Shown one piece after another: positions 1 to 10,660 of a stretch of 64,000 bases of DNA. Source of the DNA: Actinernus sp. WN-2022 (lineage: Eukaryota > Cnidaria > Anthozoa > Actiniaria > Actinernidae). The first letter of the stretch is position 1, and each line of letters opens with the position of its first letter. The stretch spans positions 27,994,829-28,058,828 of the forward strand of contig JAOWCC010001751.1 in the NCBI GenBank assembly GCA_030867875.1, written 5' to 3'. The position numbers were made by a program, and so were the translations under genes. A model generated the notes under the pieces. It was given only the letters and a program-made list of their open reading frames with translations, was not told the origin of the DNA and did not search any database.

Positions 1-287
1 TCAGAGGATGGAGGCCGGTAGATGAATGAAACCAAGCATGGCTTCGAGCGCGGGAATTTCAGTTCAAACCAGATGCATTCAATCCCCTGCATTTCGAGAT
101 CACATCTCCTTCTTGCCGGTAGATGAGCTGGGACGTAAATTAGCAATCCTCCACCCTTTTTCCCTCTTCTATCAGCGCGGAATATGGAGTAGTTATCCGC
201 GGCCAGGGAAGCATTAGACCAGGAATCGTCGAGGAATGTTTCTGAGTATAGAATACTAAATTTGGCGACGAGGATGATCGTACTCTA

Positions 288-1030
288 GTGATGGCAACTA
301 CACTACAATTACCGGCGATCCAACCTTTCTCTGTTTCGTGTGATGAAACGACGCTCGGGCAGCGCTGGTCGAAATGGGTGAAAGGGTTGGAATGTTTTCT
401 AATAGCTTCAAACATCACAGACAAGAAACAGAAAAGAGCTGTTCTTCTGCGTTTGGTGGGTGCCGAAGTTCAGTCGATATTCGAAAATATCAGTGAGACG
501 GGAACGGACTACAATGCGGCATTGGCTCGATTAACCCAGTATTTCGAGCCGGAAAAAAAACTCCATTTGAGCGACATGTATTTCGCCAGGCAGCGCAAGA
601 ACCGGGCGAGAACATTGATGCGTACATTACTCGTCTGCGGGGCCTTGCGAAATCTTGTGATTACGACAAGGTGGACGAAATGATCAGAGACCAAGTGGTT
701 GATAAATGCGCGTCGAACAGGCTTCGCCGTCGACTGTTACGTGAGACTGAACTGACACTGGAAGGAATCTTACAGATTGCTCGATCGATCTACATGCCGC
801 TAAAATGGAAGCAGCTGCTGGGCAGTCAGGGCAGATTAACAAGATTTCCAGCGAGTTTTCAAGAACGAGAGAGCAGATTAATCATAGAAGAAATACCGGT
901 ACGCGCCAACAAAGGAATGCTAGGAATTCAAAATCCACGAGGCAGAATCTGTGTTTTTGTTGTGGTCGCGCAGGGCATCGTGCGAAAGATCCATCATGTC
1001 CTGCAAATGGCAAAACATGTCATAGCTGTC
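288..1030 (+). pseudogene. Broken Ty3/gypsy-type gag
   Basis: A retrotransposon Gag-like polyprotein spread over three frames. Residues from 288 (MATTLQLPAI) give a helical Gag core. The Gag-like frame moves near 597, where the continuation reads EPGENIDAYITRLRG, and again near 800. The third frame carries a CCHC zinc knuckle at about 950-1000 (CFCCGRAGHRAKDPSC). In this family the Gag core packages element RNA and the knuckle binds nucleic acid. No protease or Ty3 reverse transcriptase follows: at about 1030 the sequence changes abruptly into a non-LTR reverse transcriptase. Two frameshifts plus this replacement make it a dead fragment. The Gag family assignment is good; the clade is a guess. 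Confidence 0.75.
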
Positions 1031-2602
1031 CGCCCCATCTCAGTGTTGCCAGTTCTGTCAAAGGTGATAGAGCGCCATGTTCATAATGCTCTGTCCAATT
1101 ATCTGTCTGACAACAACTTGATTTATACAAATCAGTCTGGCTTCAGAAAACAACATAGTATTGAAACAGCACTAGCGTACATAGTAGACACCCTACTATT
1201 CAATTTAGATAAAAACCAAGTCAACGGGTTAGTGCTGGTGGACTATAAGAAAGCCTTCGATATGGTGGACCATGCTACTCTTCTTAAAAAAACTTGAAGC
1301 TTATAGATTAGACTCTCAAGCTCTTGACTGGTTCAAGTCTTATTTAGCAGATCGCAAACAAGTAGTCTGCTTCAAGGGTCAAACGTCATCTTCTCGTAGC
1401 ATTACCTCGGGAGTACCTCAGATCTATCCTGGGCCCTCTACTGTTTGTCGTCTTTATAAATGACTTGCCGCTTTACATGAACTCTCGATTGGACTTATTT
1501 GCAGATGACACTACTATTCTAGCCTCATCGAGCATTAGCAATGTTCAAGGGTTGAAGGACGAACTGTCAAATGAAGTAGCAAATGTAGATGACTGGGCCA
1601 ACGCAAATAAACTTCCACTTAATGCAGCAAAGACCAAATGTATCCTTATATGTGGAAATCGCCTTAAAGACAAGATCACCCAAGAAGAGCAAGATCTGAA
1701 CATTAGAGTAAATAGTACTAAATTAGAACAAGTTGAGCATGTTCAATTACTAGGACTTGAAATAGACAGTGACTTAAGTTTTGACACACATGTCGACACT
1801 ATGGTCAAGAAAGTATCAAAACGCATCGGAATTTTAAATAAGATTAAGAGCTATCTACCTAGAGCAGAGCGCATTCTTTTTTATAACACTATGATAAAGC
1901 CGCTCATATTATACTGTTCAATCACTTGGACAAGCTGCAGTAAGGACAACATCAACAGAGTCTTGAGGTTACAAAAAACGTAGCGCTAGGGTAATTCTAG
2001 ATGCCAAGCCTCGCCACAGCTCTATTGAATTATTTAATAAATTAGGCTTTCTTCCTTTTTATGTAGAGGCAGATATAAAGAAATGTTTACTTGTGTACAA
2101 GTGAACTGTCAATGAAGCCCTAGAATATATAAACGATTTGCTTAAGCTCAACAGTGAGCAGCACACAAGGAGAACGCGTTATGCGCACTTGACATTATTA
2201 CCTCCACGCTATACAAGAGAAAAAGAAGATGGTCGTTCTTTCTCTGTCACAGCTACTAAATGCTGGAACAAATTACCTGTAAGCCTAAGACTCTCCGCCT
2301 CTGTCAAAATTCTTAAGTCTGCCCTTTACAAGCATTTTCGCACCTTTCAAAAAAGCTTCGAACAGTTCACTACTTTTTTAGATACACAATTTATCCTTAG
2401 TTAACTTGGTAATGTTGATCCTTCTTAATGTATACATTTATATATCTTGTAAATATGTAATTTTAGCTTAACTTAGTATAGTCTTTTTATATGTCCTTAT
2501 CGTAATATGTCTTACATGTGTTGTGCTGCGAGGGCCACGAGTTTATCAGTGCTTTGTACTATTTAGTGTTACCCTCTTGAAATAAAGTTGATTGATTGAT
2601 TG
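1031..2602 (+). mobile_element. 5'-truncated non-LTR retrotransposon (LINE), RT to 3' tail
   Basis: Begins inside the reverse transcriptase at PISVLPVLSKVIER, continues through GFRKQHS and DYKKAFDMVDH, then the catalytic FADD box at about 1500 (LDLFADDTTI). The C-terminal part holds a RSFSVTATKCWNKLP motif at about 2235-2280, typical of LINE ORF2 ends. Frames break near 1270, 1420-1465 and 1981, so it is inactive. After the last coding part there is a 200-base 3' UTR, AATAAA at about 2580 and a short TTGA/TGAT microsatellite tail, as in CR1/L2-type elements. The 5' edge is fused to the Gag fragment in the same orientation, as expected of a truncated insertion. Confidence 0.85.
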
Positions 2603-3111
2603 AACATTTCCTTTTTTCTTGTTGGGTACATATAAACATGTTGCTGTAAATTTGACGCAAGCATATACCTTATGCACCACCCCCTTCCCCTCAGTTCAAT
2701 GCATGGTGCATGAAAGCGAGGCCAGTTGTTCCACAGATGATCGTGCCACAGGCTAATCCTCTCATTTCGTGTACCTAATAAATTAAGGAGAAAATCACGG
2801 ACAAAGTACAAAGTATCTCACGGTCTAATTGTTTGGCAGCCAGACATTATAAATTTAGTTCATGTTAATGTTCGCCAGTAACCGCCGTGAGCTGTCCTTC
2901 ATCTCAATTTTACCATTTAAAAGAGGAAAATCCGTAAAAAGCAACATCGCCTGTTCTAAACTCAGGTACATAATTTTTTTTGCTCTCACTAAATAATAAA
3001 ATTCAGATGCCATCGATCTTCCAATGCATATGCCTTTAAAATCCCACTTTCGAAACGAGTATTGGGCGAGTCCGGGGGGCGGCGCTTGGGATCGTTACTG
3101 GGGACACCCCA
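2603..3111. other. Intergenic, no gene seen
   Basis: AT-rich unique-looking sequence. Short ORFs occur on the - strand but show no motif or codon pattern that suggests coding. Confidence 0.5.
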
Positions 3112-3432
3112 ACTGTTGAGTTTCGCTAAACTTTTTGAGTAGAAGCTGAAAACATGGCTTAAAATGTTCGTCTTGTGATCCTTTTTAAGAATTGTGCTGT
3201 TTCCCACGTTGATTTTAACTGGTATGGCAATTAAGGGGGGTTTTACTCAGAGCCTCGCTCCTGCAACATGAAAACGAGGCTGATCGAGGATCTTCACAAA
3301 ACCTAGCAAAACATGGGCCATATTGCACAAAAACTGCTACAAATGTTTAAATCAGGCATCTTGATACATGTATGTACAGTGTTAATGAGTTAGAGAATAG
3401 TGGTCACGTGACACTACTCAAGTCACGTGACC
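3112..3432 (+). repeat. Arm of an inverted dispersed repeat, ending in a CACGTG pair
   Basis: Matches the reverse complement of 5742-5975 over most of its length, with shared blocks such as GAGTTTCGCTAAAC, GAGTAGAAGC, TTAAAATGTTCG and GCAACATGAAAACGAGGC. This copy has about 60 extra bases at roughly 3188-3260. It ends in two CACGTG palindromes within 25 bases. The two copies face each other about 2.3 kb apart, as independent insertions or as the arms of a larger inverted unit. Confidence 0.7.
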
Positions 3433-3577
3433 TGCAGCAATAAAACAGTAAAGAAGACAGGAAAAAGGCCAAACATTGTAATACAGAGTCCAAAAAATAA
3501 AAAAATAAAAAATAAAATAATGGTTAATAGAGGATATATCCTCGCACATCCATCTACATCCCTCTGGGCTCGGTAAT

Positions 3578-3763
3578 CTAGAGCCTTATTCCATATGAGT
3601 TGGAGGGAGGCCATCCAAGCTTTTCTTTGCTCTTCGAAATGCTCCTGCCCTTTCTCTGTTGATCAGGACTTGTAGAGTTGGCAGATGAAGGCTTCAGCAT
3701 CGGAAAGTACTTTCTCATCTGGACTTTGTGTGTTGGCGTCTTAATGCTCTGACGCCAATCCAC
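3578..3763 (-). pseudogene. Unrecognised degenerate ORF fragment
   Basis: A 61-codon open frame with Ser/Lys-rich composition (SSANSTSPDQQRKGRSISKS). No domain recognised. It lies on the same strand as the unknown ORF at 4381-4854, with a SINE between them, so both may be pieces of one older repeat-borne gene. Low confidence that it is or was coding. Confidence 0.25.
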
Positions 3764-3862
3764 CTAGATGTCTGCTGTCAGTAGACGACCACACCTTCAG
3801 TGGGTTACTAAAGCCTCCGCTCAAGACCAGTTCTTTTCTTGGATGCGTAAGATCAATACCGC

Positions 3863-4110
3863 CTCCCGGTTAGCTCAGTGGTTAAGCTCCGGTCTGTTGT
3901 GCGGGATGTCGCGGGTTCAAACCCCGGCCGGACCAACACTCAGGGTCTTAAAATGACTGAGTAGGAGGTGCTGCCTTTGTGAAACAACTGCAAATGGTTA
4001 GGCCTTCACGTCTTCTCGGATAAGGACGTCAAATCGTAGTTCCACTGACGTAGTTTCCCCGATTAGCAAGGTACTTGTGCCAAGCTTTAAGAATGAGACT
4101 TTAATAAAAT
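3863..4110 (+). mobile_element. tRNA-derived SINE, copy 1
   Basis: The head is tRNA-like with a Pol III A box at 3871-3884 (TAGCTCAGTGGTTA) and a B box at about 3914-3924 (GGTTCAAACCC), spaced as in tRNAs. It is followed by a body with GGGTCTTAAAATGACTGAGTAG and GGTGCTGCCTTTG that is shared with the copy at 21378-21645. An AT-rich stretch with TA repeats follows. It is not a tRNA gene, because the acceptor stem does not close and the shared body continues past it. Confidence 0.85.
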
Positions 4111-4380
4111 TAATATTTATATATATATATATGAGATATTTCAGTGCACCGAAAATTGACTAGACTTGCTTTGTTCTCACCTTGAATGATAAATCTGTCC
4201 AAATTACCAATCTTCTGTTCTCGGCTATTCATATTTCTCCTTATTCTTGTCTTTTACGCTCTTCCTCTTCGCATGTGTTCCTCCTTTGATGGAGTTCTCA
4301 AGATATCGATCTAAGACAACGTCAACCCTTGTACATCTGTCAGAAAAGTGCGAAACAATGCAACATACTACAAAAAGATC

Positions 4381-4854
4381 TCACACCACTCCGCAAACGT
4401 CTTTGCTCCAGGGCGATTCCCCATGCAGAGATTGTACGGCAGTCATTCCACCAATAATGGTGCAGGATTTACTGTGATTCAAGGGAGCATGTTTTCTTGT
4501 AGGATGTGACTTAAATCGGCCTTGCTTGAAGCAGTTCTTGGTTTTCCATCCATGGTAGCTAAAGATAGTGGAACTGTTGGAACCACGTCCAGATTCTAGA
4601 GCAACTATTACTCTCCTGAACAGATCTCTGTCTACCTTGATAGAAACTGTTTTATCATTATACACTCTAACAGGAACCGAATAAAGGGTTTCAAATGTCT
4701 TAAGCTTCTGCTGCTTAATATTTCCCATATCCTGTGCCTGTAGTAGATCATGCTTGATCTCATCAGTAGCAATATCGCCTTTGGTGACTGCAATTAAGTC
4801 GGTTGTTAGTCGAAACACCTCATAGCGCTGGAACTGCATGTGCGTTGTCAACAC
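4381..4854 (-). pseudogene. Unrecognised 157-codon ORF
   Basis: The longest open frame in the first 9 kb outside element pol genes. The first 90 residues look protein-like (RLTTDLIAVTKGDIATDEIKHD, then LKTFETLYSVPVRVYNDKTVSI with alternating hydrophobics). The C-terminal part is rich in Lys/His/Cys and resembles translated non-coding sequence, suggesting a frameshift near codon 95. I do not recognise a family. There are no clear splice sites. It could be a remnant of a lineage-specific repeated gene. Confidence 0.35.
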
Positions 4855-5741
4855 ATCTTTGCACGCCCGATGTCTTTGTGATCATTCTCCTCTTCGCTTT
4901 CAACATCAAACATAACTTTAGTATCCTCTGATAACTGAGCTCTTTCATTGTATGTTAGACACTAACGATCTCTTGCTGTATCTGTTCGCGTTATCCCCAC
5001 TACCCCACCTGCTACTTTCCCAGCTCTGTTGACATGCTCAAGGGCTTGGTCATCAGGAATCTGGAATCTGGAATTTACTTAATGTTTCCTTGGTTACAAA
5101 ATCACCATCTTGGATCCCATGATGCGCTGACTGTGGTAGCAGGCTCATGTCAGCCAGAAAATCCACTCCCCACCTGGTGTAATTCACATGATCATAAGCA
5201 GCAAACCAGGGAAGCATTTCTGCAAATGATGAGAGGTACAGTCGCTAGTAACCCTCCCGTGAAAATCTATTTAACATGACGGACTGGTGAGTCATAAAAT
5301 CCTACTAGACTTTTTCGGTTTTATCTAAATAATATATACTAAACAAGAAAATAGATCGGCTATTAATAAATGAGAAAAGAGACTGAAATGGACTTCTCTT
5401 TCTCCATTCCTTTCTGAGTATAAAATTAAAGCCAATGTTGAAGCAGGAGATGCTCATTTAGCTATAGCTGCGTCTTAAAGTGTAACAGCTTTTTGATACT
5501 TATGAAGATAAATATGGTTTTATTCATCTTATTAGTGACGTCATTACCTAATTTGCATATAACAGAGTCATTGATATCTCTTGAACAGAAAGAGATGTTT
5601 TTAAACAGGAAATGGCATTCATACTTATTTCATAATCACATCCTATTGATGTTAAATAGTGAGTATTTTTGTGATTTAGGGTGTTGTCGTAATTTTATGT
5701 TGACTTATATCTGTAATATGTGATATATGTGATCTGTTATG
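4855..5741. other. Intergenic, no gene seen
   Basis: AT-rich sequence with a short isoleucine/leucine-rich frame at 5493-5723 that looks like chance translation. No repeat structure recognised until the inverted arm at 5742. Confidence 0.4.
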
Positions 5742-5975
5742 TAACCAACATCGCGTGATCTTTCACGTGACCAACCATTAACAATAAAGGCGAGTTTAAC
5801 ATGTTAAAAACAGATAAAATCATTTGTAGCGATTTTTTGTGAAGTTTTAGAAACATTTTGCAGATACTTGGTTCAGCCTCGTTTTCATGTTGCAAGAAAG
5901 GACCACAATACGAACATTTTAAGCCCTATTTCCTGCTTCTACTCAAAATGTTTAGCGAAACTCAAATATAAGCGA
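5742..5975 (-). repeat. Second arm of the 3112-3432 inverted repeat
   Basis: The reverse complement aligns with 3112-3430, lacking the 60-base insert seen there. It includes the CACGTG-bearing end (GGTCACGTGA on the opposite strand). Identity is moderate, so the copies are old. Confidence 0.7.
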
Positions 5976-6252
5976 CTTTTAGGATTTGGCTTCTAGACTA
6001 TGGGCAATACTAGTGGAGAGAAAGGAATGGGTTCGAACCAACTTCCTCCACACTATAGTGTCACTGTCCTGTGCTGCATGCAATAGAAATGTTATCTAAT
6101 CGGCTGAGCGTAGCGAAAGAGAATAGAGGTATTTTTTATTATCAATTTGTTTCACCATTTACGACTACTTCAAACACTAGCGTAAAACTAACGTAAAACT
6201 AATCACCAGTTTTTCTTAGTTCCTGATTGGTTCATTGTGTTTTTACTGGCCT

Positions 6253-6483
6253 TTTTCAAAATCACGTGACATGGCTCGTACTGGAAGGACAAACATTTCA
6301 ATATGGCTGCGATCTCGGCGACCTGCAGGATCAGTCATCATGTCTTTTCATTACAACTGCTGCTTATTCGCACTTGCATTGCGTCTGAAAGTAGCTCCAC
6401 CATATTGAAAACTTTGTCCTTCCAATACCAGTCTTCACTATATTTTGCCCGCAGTTATCCAAAGGCCACGTGATTTTGAAAAA
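6253..6483. mobile_element. Foldback MITE-like element
   Basis: The left arm (CTTTTTCAAAATCACGTG, then ACTGGAAGGACAAA and TTCAATATGG) is mirrored by the right arm (CCATATTGAAAAC, TTTGTCCTTCCA, then CACGTGATTTTGAAAAA). Arms are about 60-80 bases around a loop of about 90. No ORF. No clear target duplication found. Confidence 0.7.
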
Positions 6484-6741
6484 CAGCTCTAGGAAAGTTA
6501 ATCAAACCCAAAACCAAATTAAAGCAATCATTTATTACTTTCGACACTCAATCGAAAACCGCTCTGCCACAGAAAGAAATTAACATGTATTTATGCTGAT
6601 ACATCCCTCCTAGATATGAGTTTCCCTAGACTTGCTCCAAGTCGAATTCGCTGAGTCACTGGGTCAAAAAGCGAGCGCGAGAATCGGAGCGAGAGGCGAG
6701 TATAGTGTTACCTATGCAACTATGATGTGCGTCATTCACGA

Positions 6742-6800
6742 ACAACAACAACCTTTATTTTTTACCCCAAAAATTAATAAAAGATTTACAGAAATAGTAT
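6742..6800 (-). repeat. Possible antisense LINE 3' tail
   Basis: A short CAA trinucleotide run followed by CCTTTATTTTTTACC reads on the - strand as a GGTAAAAAATAAAGG end with a GTT microsatellite, the form of a LINE 3' terminus. No coding sequence was recognised upstream of it on that strand, so this is tentative. Confidence 0.3.
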
Positions 6801-7132
6801 GAAAAAAAAGTTACGCAATTGCGTGACGGTTCAATAACAAATAATCTATACATTTTATTTATTTTAGTTGTATATTAACCTGACAGTATTCAGTGAAGGT
6901 GGGGCAACAAAAACGCTCACATGTTCTCAGTTAGGCAAAATAAACTATACTAAGAAATTACGAGGAGGCAGCCGAAGGCGGTGGGAAAATCGAAACATTC
7001 TTTAGTATTAAAATATGTTTTGTGAACATTTTAAAAAACTTTTATTTTACAGAGGAAAAAACAAAATTCCTCAAGCGTTTACTTTTCATCGTGATTGGTT
7101 CAAGTAAAACTACATCACAAGTTAGTCAGTTT

Positions 7133-7222
7133 GTGATTGGTTCATTGCGTTTTTACTTGCTTGTGATTGGTTCATTGCGTTTTTACTTGCTCGTGATTGG
7201 TTCATTGCGTTTTTACTTGCTC
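7133..7222 (+). repeat. 30-bp tandem repeat, three copies
   Basis: Three near-identical units of GTGATTGGTTCATTGCG plus TTTTTACTTGCT, starting at 7133, 7163 and 7193. Each contains a CCAAT-box core in inverted form (GATTGG). Related single GATTGGTTCA motifs lie at about 7093 and 6225. Confidence 0.9.
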
Positions 7223-9533
7223 CTGTGATTGGCTCTGGTTTGGTTTTACGACAATTTCTTACATGGCGCCGGCTGAAATGTGGCAAAACCTCCTGCTCAC
7301 CTTAAGGAACTAACTGTATTTTCGTTCTCAAAAAAACTGATGTAAAACAATATTTACTATCAGAGCAACGCACCTGAGTCAATATTTCATATCACTGTAT
7401 CATGTATTCAAACTGATTTCTATATTATACTGTCCTTTATATGTCTTCACTTCCCTAATATCCATTTATAGTTAGACCCAAAATGCTGGGGGCTAACTCG
7501 ATAACTTTATGGTTTCAGTTAGCTCCAGGCTATAATGTCAATTGGATATATTTTGTAAATGACCAGTGCTCTTATTTTAAATGTATATACTTTATGTGTG
7601 TATCAAGTATCTCTATCTGTGTAATGAGAATAATAAAGAATTGAATCGAAAACAAAAATTCCTCAAGTTCCATTTCAATAGCGAACTCGTAACTTCAATT
7701 TGAGAATTCGTCAAGTTTGGTGTATTTATTCTTCATTCTAAGATTTTAAAACCTTAGTCTGTTTGCCAATGTTTGAGTGGAAAAGCTAGAAGGAGTACCC
7801 CAATGTTTCATTAGTAACATTTGTCCACACTTGCGTATCCCGATACAAGTTAAGATTAAAAGTGTTTTTGATCAATAATTTAGACATTCTCTAGTAATCC
7901 GGTTGATCAAAGACGGTACGTATAGGCGAGTATTATCTGGTATAAACGAAGCCCGGGGAATTAGCCGAGCAAAGAGAAGGTAAACTAACATGTTTGTCTT
8001 AAATCTTGATGTTATAATTGTATTTATGGTTTGATCTATCAACTAAATATGATGTGTAGTTGTAAATATACAATTCAACACTTGTTGATTTTTTTCATCA
8101 TTGTTTATTGATATGTGTTTGACAAGTTGAAAATAAACACCGAAAAATGTTCAAGAAGTTCGACATAATGCTGTTGGGAACTAAGTCAACTAAGTATAAG
8201 TGACAGGAATTTCCAAGTGATGTTCATGTAACTCTACAATTGATTGGTGGAAATGAGAACATCACTGACGGAGCTAGTATGATGTGAAGCTAAGAGATGA
8301 CACCAAAAATGAAGATAATTTGACTTCAGTACCCTCGAAAATGGACGACGGTTTATTGAAAGCCATTAAACTCTACGTATTTTGATTCTCTTATTTTAAA
8401 AAGTATATAAGATTTTTTTAATATGGAAGAGTAACTTTGAATGACCATACAACAGTACATTAATAACTTTCACTTCTCGAATCACCTAACTATTCTTTTA
8501 AAAATGTTAGACACATTCAAGATACATTGATTACAATTAACCATTTTGAGATCAGGGTTATACGGAAGCTAAACGTGAACTCACAACGTGAATAAAATAA
8601 GTAATTTCTGGGTGAATATACGGTCTCTGCCGATAATGCGGCCATGTTAAAAAACAATTTCATGGATTACCAAACATCTAGGTTCAACGGAGCGTTTCAT
8701 TGCAGCACTTTGGCTTTATCATGTTTATTCAGTATCATTTTAACACTTACAAACTACAAAACAAATAATAATAAGAAACAAACACATACCAATAACGGTA
8801 AATCATTTAACTATTGAAACTGAAATATATATGCATTAAAACAACCGGTCTCGATTACTTATTTTAAGAAAAATGGACGGTTCAGTTGCAACACTTAATC
8901 AGCTTTCATTATTTTTGGTCCCTGGGCATCTAATAATTATTTTCAACATGGCGGTGTTATTGGTAAAGAGGTCCATTAATTGAAAAGGGTTTTTGTTGCA
9001 AGTTATTTAGATATCTACCACAGGTCACCCGTCGGAAGTCTGAACACAAAGGTGATTGTCGGGTTATTGTACTGTCAGTCAGTGACCCTTGAACAGGTTC
9101 TTCGTGTCTTGAGAATGTTACGTTATATTTAGTTCACTGAACTGAATGAAATGACATGAATGTTAAATGCATTGGGTGGAAATAAAGACAAGCCTGTTTG
9201 ATCGAAAATATTTCAAACAATATTAAATAACACGGATATATCAGACACTCTGGTTAGGGTTAGACAAAACCACCTGGTTTTGTCATTATTGTAAAACATA
9301 ATAATCATTTTATCTGCCCTCGGTGAATAAATCCCATACCTCCACGCTCCAGTCCGATAACCCATTACTTACACTCCTTTGCTGTTTATGCTATTGCTCG
9401 GCCTTAGCCGGATCATTTACTTAATAATACAGGTGATAGAACATGCTCTCTTTCAACAAATCGTTTTTAATAAAACATTTACAGACTGTTCCAAGTTAAA
9501 GTGTTCGCGTCTCCTTCAACTGGTGCTATTATA
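7223..9533. other. Upstream intergenic region of the mosaic gene, no gene seen
   Basis: AT-rich and devoid of long ORFs. A fragment at about 7440-7655 ending in AATAATAAAGAATTG resembles a LINE 3' end, without recognisable coding sequence. At about 9265-9290 there is a short hairpin (GACAAAACCACCTGGTTTTGTC region). Nothing else recognised. Confidence 0.4.
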
Positions 9534-9627
9534 ATGTCGTGGTCCACATCAAGTACTGCGTTTGTTGTACATTGTCTTGCTGGCTTCCTCACAGCGCATG
9601 CAGCAGTAGCACTTTATCAAGGACTCG
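9534..9627 (+). CDS. Mosaic secreted CAP-trefoil-lectin gene, exon 1 (signal peptide)
   Basis: Starts at an ATG in the context ATAATGTCG and encodes about 31 residues with a hydrophobic stretch (AFVVHCLAGFLTA) followed by small residues (AHAAVA), a plausible signal peptide with cleavage after AHA or AVA. The frame stops 11 codons later, but a GT donor (CTCG/GTGGGT) at 9628 ends the exon after one base of a codon (phase 1). That matches every later exon of the gene. GTGGGT is a weaker donor than GTAAGT. This exon is inferred from phase and signal-like composition; transcript data could move the start upstream. Confidence 0.55.
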
Positions 9628-9741
9628 GTGGGTTATATAACTGAGGTGTATGTTTAGCTAGGTTTGTTCCATTATATCAGCTACATGAACCAGACCCGTT
9701 GCCAGGGAGGGTCGATGGGTTCGAACTCACTCACTCACTAT

Positions 9742-9763
9742 CCCCCCCCCCCCCCCCCCCCCC
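9742..9763 (+). repeat. Poly-C tract, 22 C
   Basis: Uninterrupted homopolymer in intron 1 of the mosaic gene. Similar tracts occur at 22654-22673, 42552-42564, 44199-44218 and, as G, at 48699-48715. Confidence 0.95.
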
Positions 9764-9934
9764 TCAGTCTTATCCGTCATTAAAACGGTGTCAGTAAAAG
9801 GTTTTCCACATTTTTAAAAGGCTATATATTGGTTTTAAGCTTCTCGCATATTTTGTAAAAATGCCACGATCGCGATTTGAGAATCTCGAGCCCTTCAAAA
9901 ACGAACCATGTTACGCAAGCAATCCATATAAAAC

Positions 9935-10091
9935 CAGGGGCGCAGCTTCCTGTACGCATATACGCACGTGCGTACACTTTGAGACGAAAATTCCCTGTTT
10001 GGCCTTGTATTTTTTTTATGAGAGGGGGCCCTTAAAACCGGTAGCTACTGCACTTGTGCGCACAACTTGAAAATGCCTAGCTACGCCCCTG
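9935..10091. mobile_element. Short hAT-like MITE
   Basis: Imperfect terminal inverted repeats: left CAGGGGCGCAGCT, right AGCTACGCCCCTG. CAGGGGCG termini are typical of hAT-derived MITEs. Five flanking bases (AAAAC) repeat on each side; a full 8-bp duplication is not intact. No coding capacity. It sits in intron 1 of the mosaic gene. Confidence 0.65.
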
Positions 10092-10139
10092 AAAACCAGA
10101 ACAAAATGGTTTGGGATACAAACTTTGCCTCCATACTGA

Positions 10140-10310
10140 CTTTAAAATGTTTGTAAATATAAGCATTTTACAGACATATGTTTACAAAAGTTTGTGAAAT
10201 GTTTGTAAAATATAATGTTTGCAAAATGTATGTGAATGTTCAAACTTACGCAGACCTTTTACAAACGTTTCACAGACTTTTTACATAGTTCTCCAAGTCT
10301 GTAAATGGTT
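10140..10310 (+). repeat. Dispersed repeat, copy 1 (AGACTTTTTACATAG family)
   Basis: Rich in ACAAAC/TTTGTAA motifs, with a 3' block ACAGACTTTTTACATAGTTCT that recurs at 20765-20800 after a similar TTTGTAAATATG-rich body. Both copies are in introns of the mosaic gene. Confidence 0.6.
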
Positions 10311-10523
10311 CGATGATTTTTTAATAAACAAAAACCAGAGTGACAAACAGCTAGTCATAAATAGAAAATAAAACTTCAGGTTCTTGTTGAAGATCAAGCT
10401 CTATCCATTCGTTCGTTTGTACACTCGTTTATTTGTTCGTTCGTTCGTTCATTTATTCATGACTTTATTTATGCCTTAACAGCCGAGACTGTATAAACGA
10501 AGTTAATCCTTTGAACGTTTCAG

Positions 10524-10613
10524 GCAACATACCAGAGTTAGAACTGAACGATGAAGTTTATGGATCTGGAGATACTTCGTGGATGAAAGTAGGAAGTTGT
10601 GGTCAAGGGCTAA
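10524..10613 (+). CDS. Mosaic gene, exon 2 (acidic N-terminal spacer)
   Basis: Follows the acceptor ACGTTTCAG. It reads about 30 residues, acidic and Gly/Ser-rich (NIPELELNDEVYGSGD, then SWMKVGSCGQG), and ends at donor CTAA/GTGAGG. It enters and leaves in phase 1, so it can be spliced between exon 1 and the CAP exon in frame. It contains one Cys that could pair with Cys in the start of the CAP exon (CGPDC). No domain recognised. Without the splice the frame ends about 17 codons further on. Confidence 0.55.
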
Positions 10614-10660
10614 GTGAGGATTGTTTAGTTGTTAATAATGTTATTAAAATACTTACACTC

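Noticed and set aside
3863..3935. Functional tRNA gene
   Set aside because: A and B boxes are present, but the acceptor stem does not pair and a shared SINE body follows; a second copy exists at 21378.
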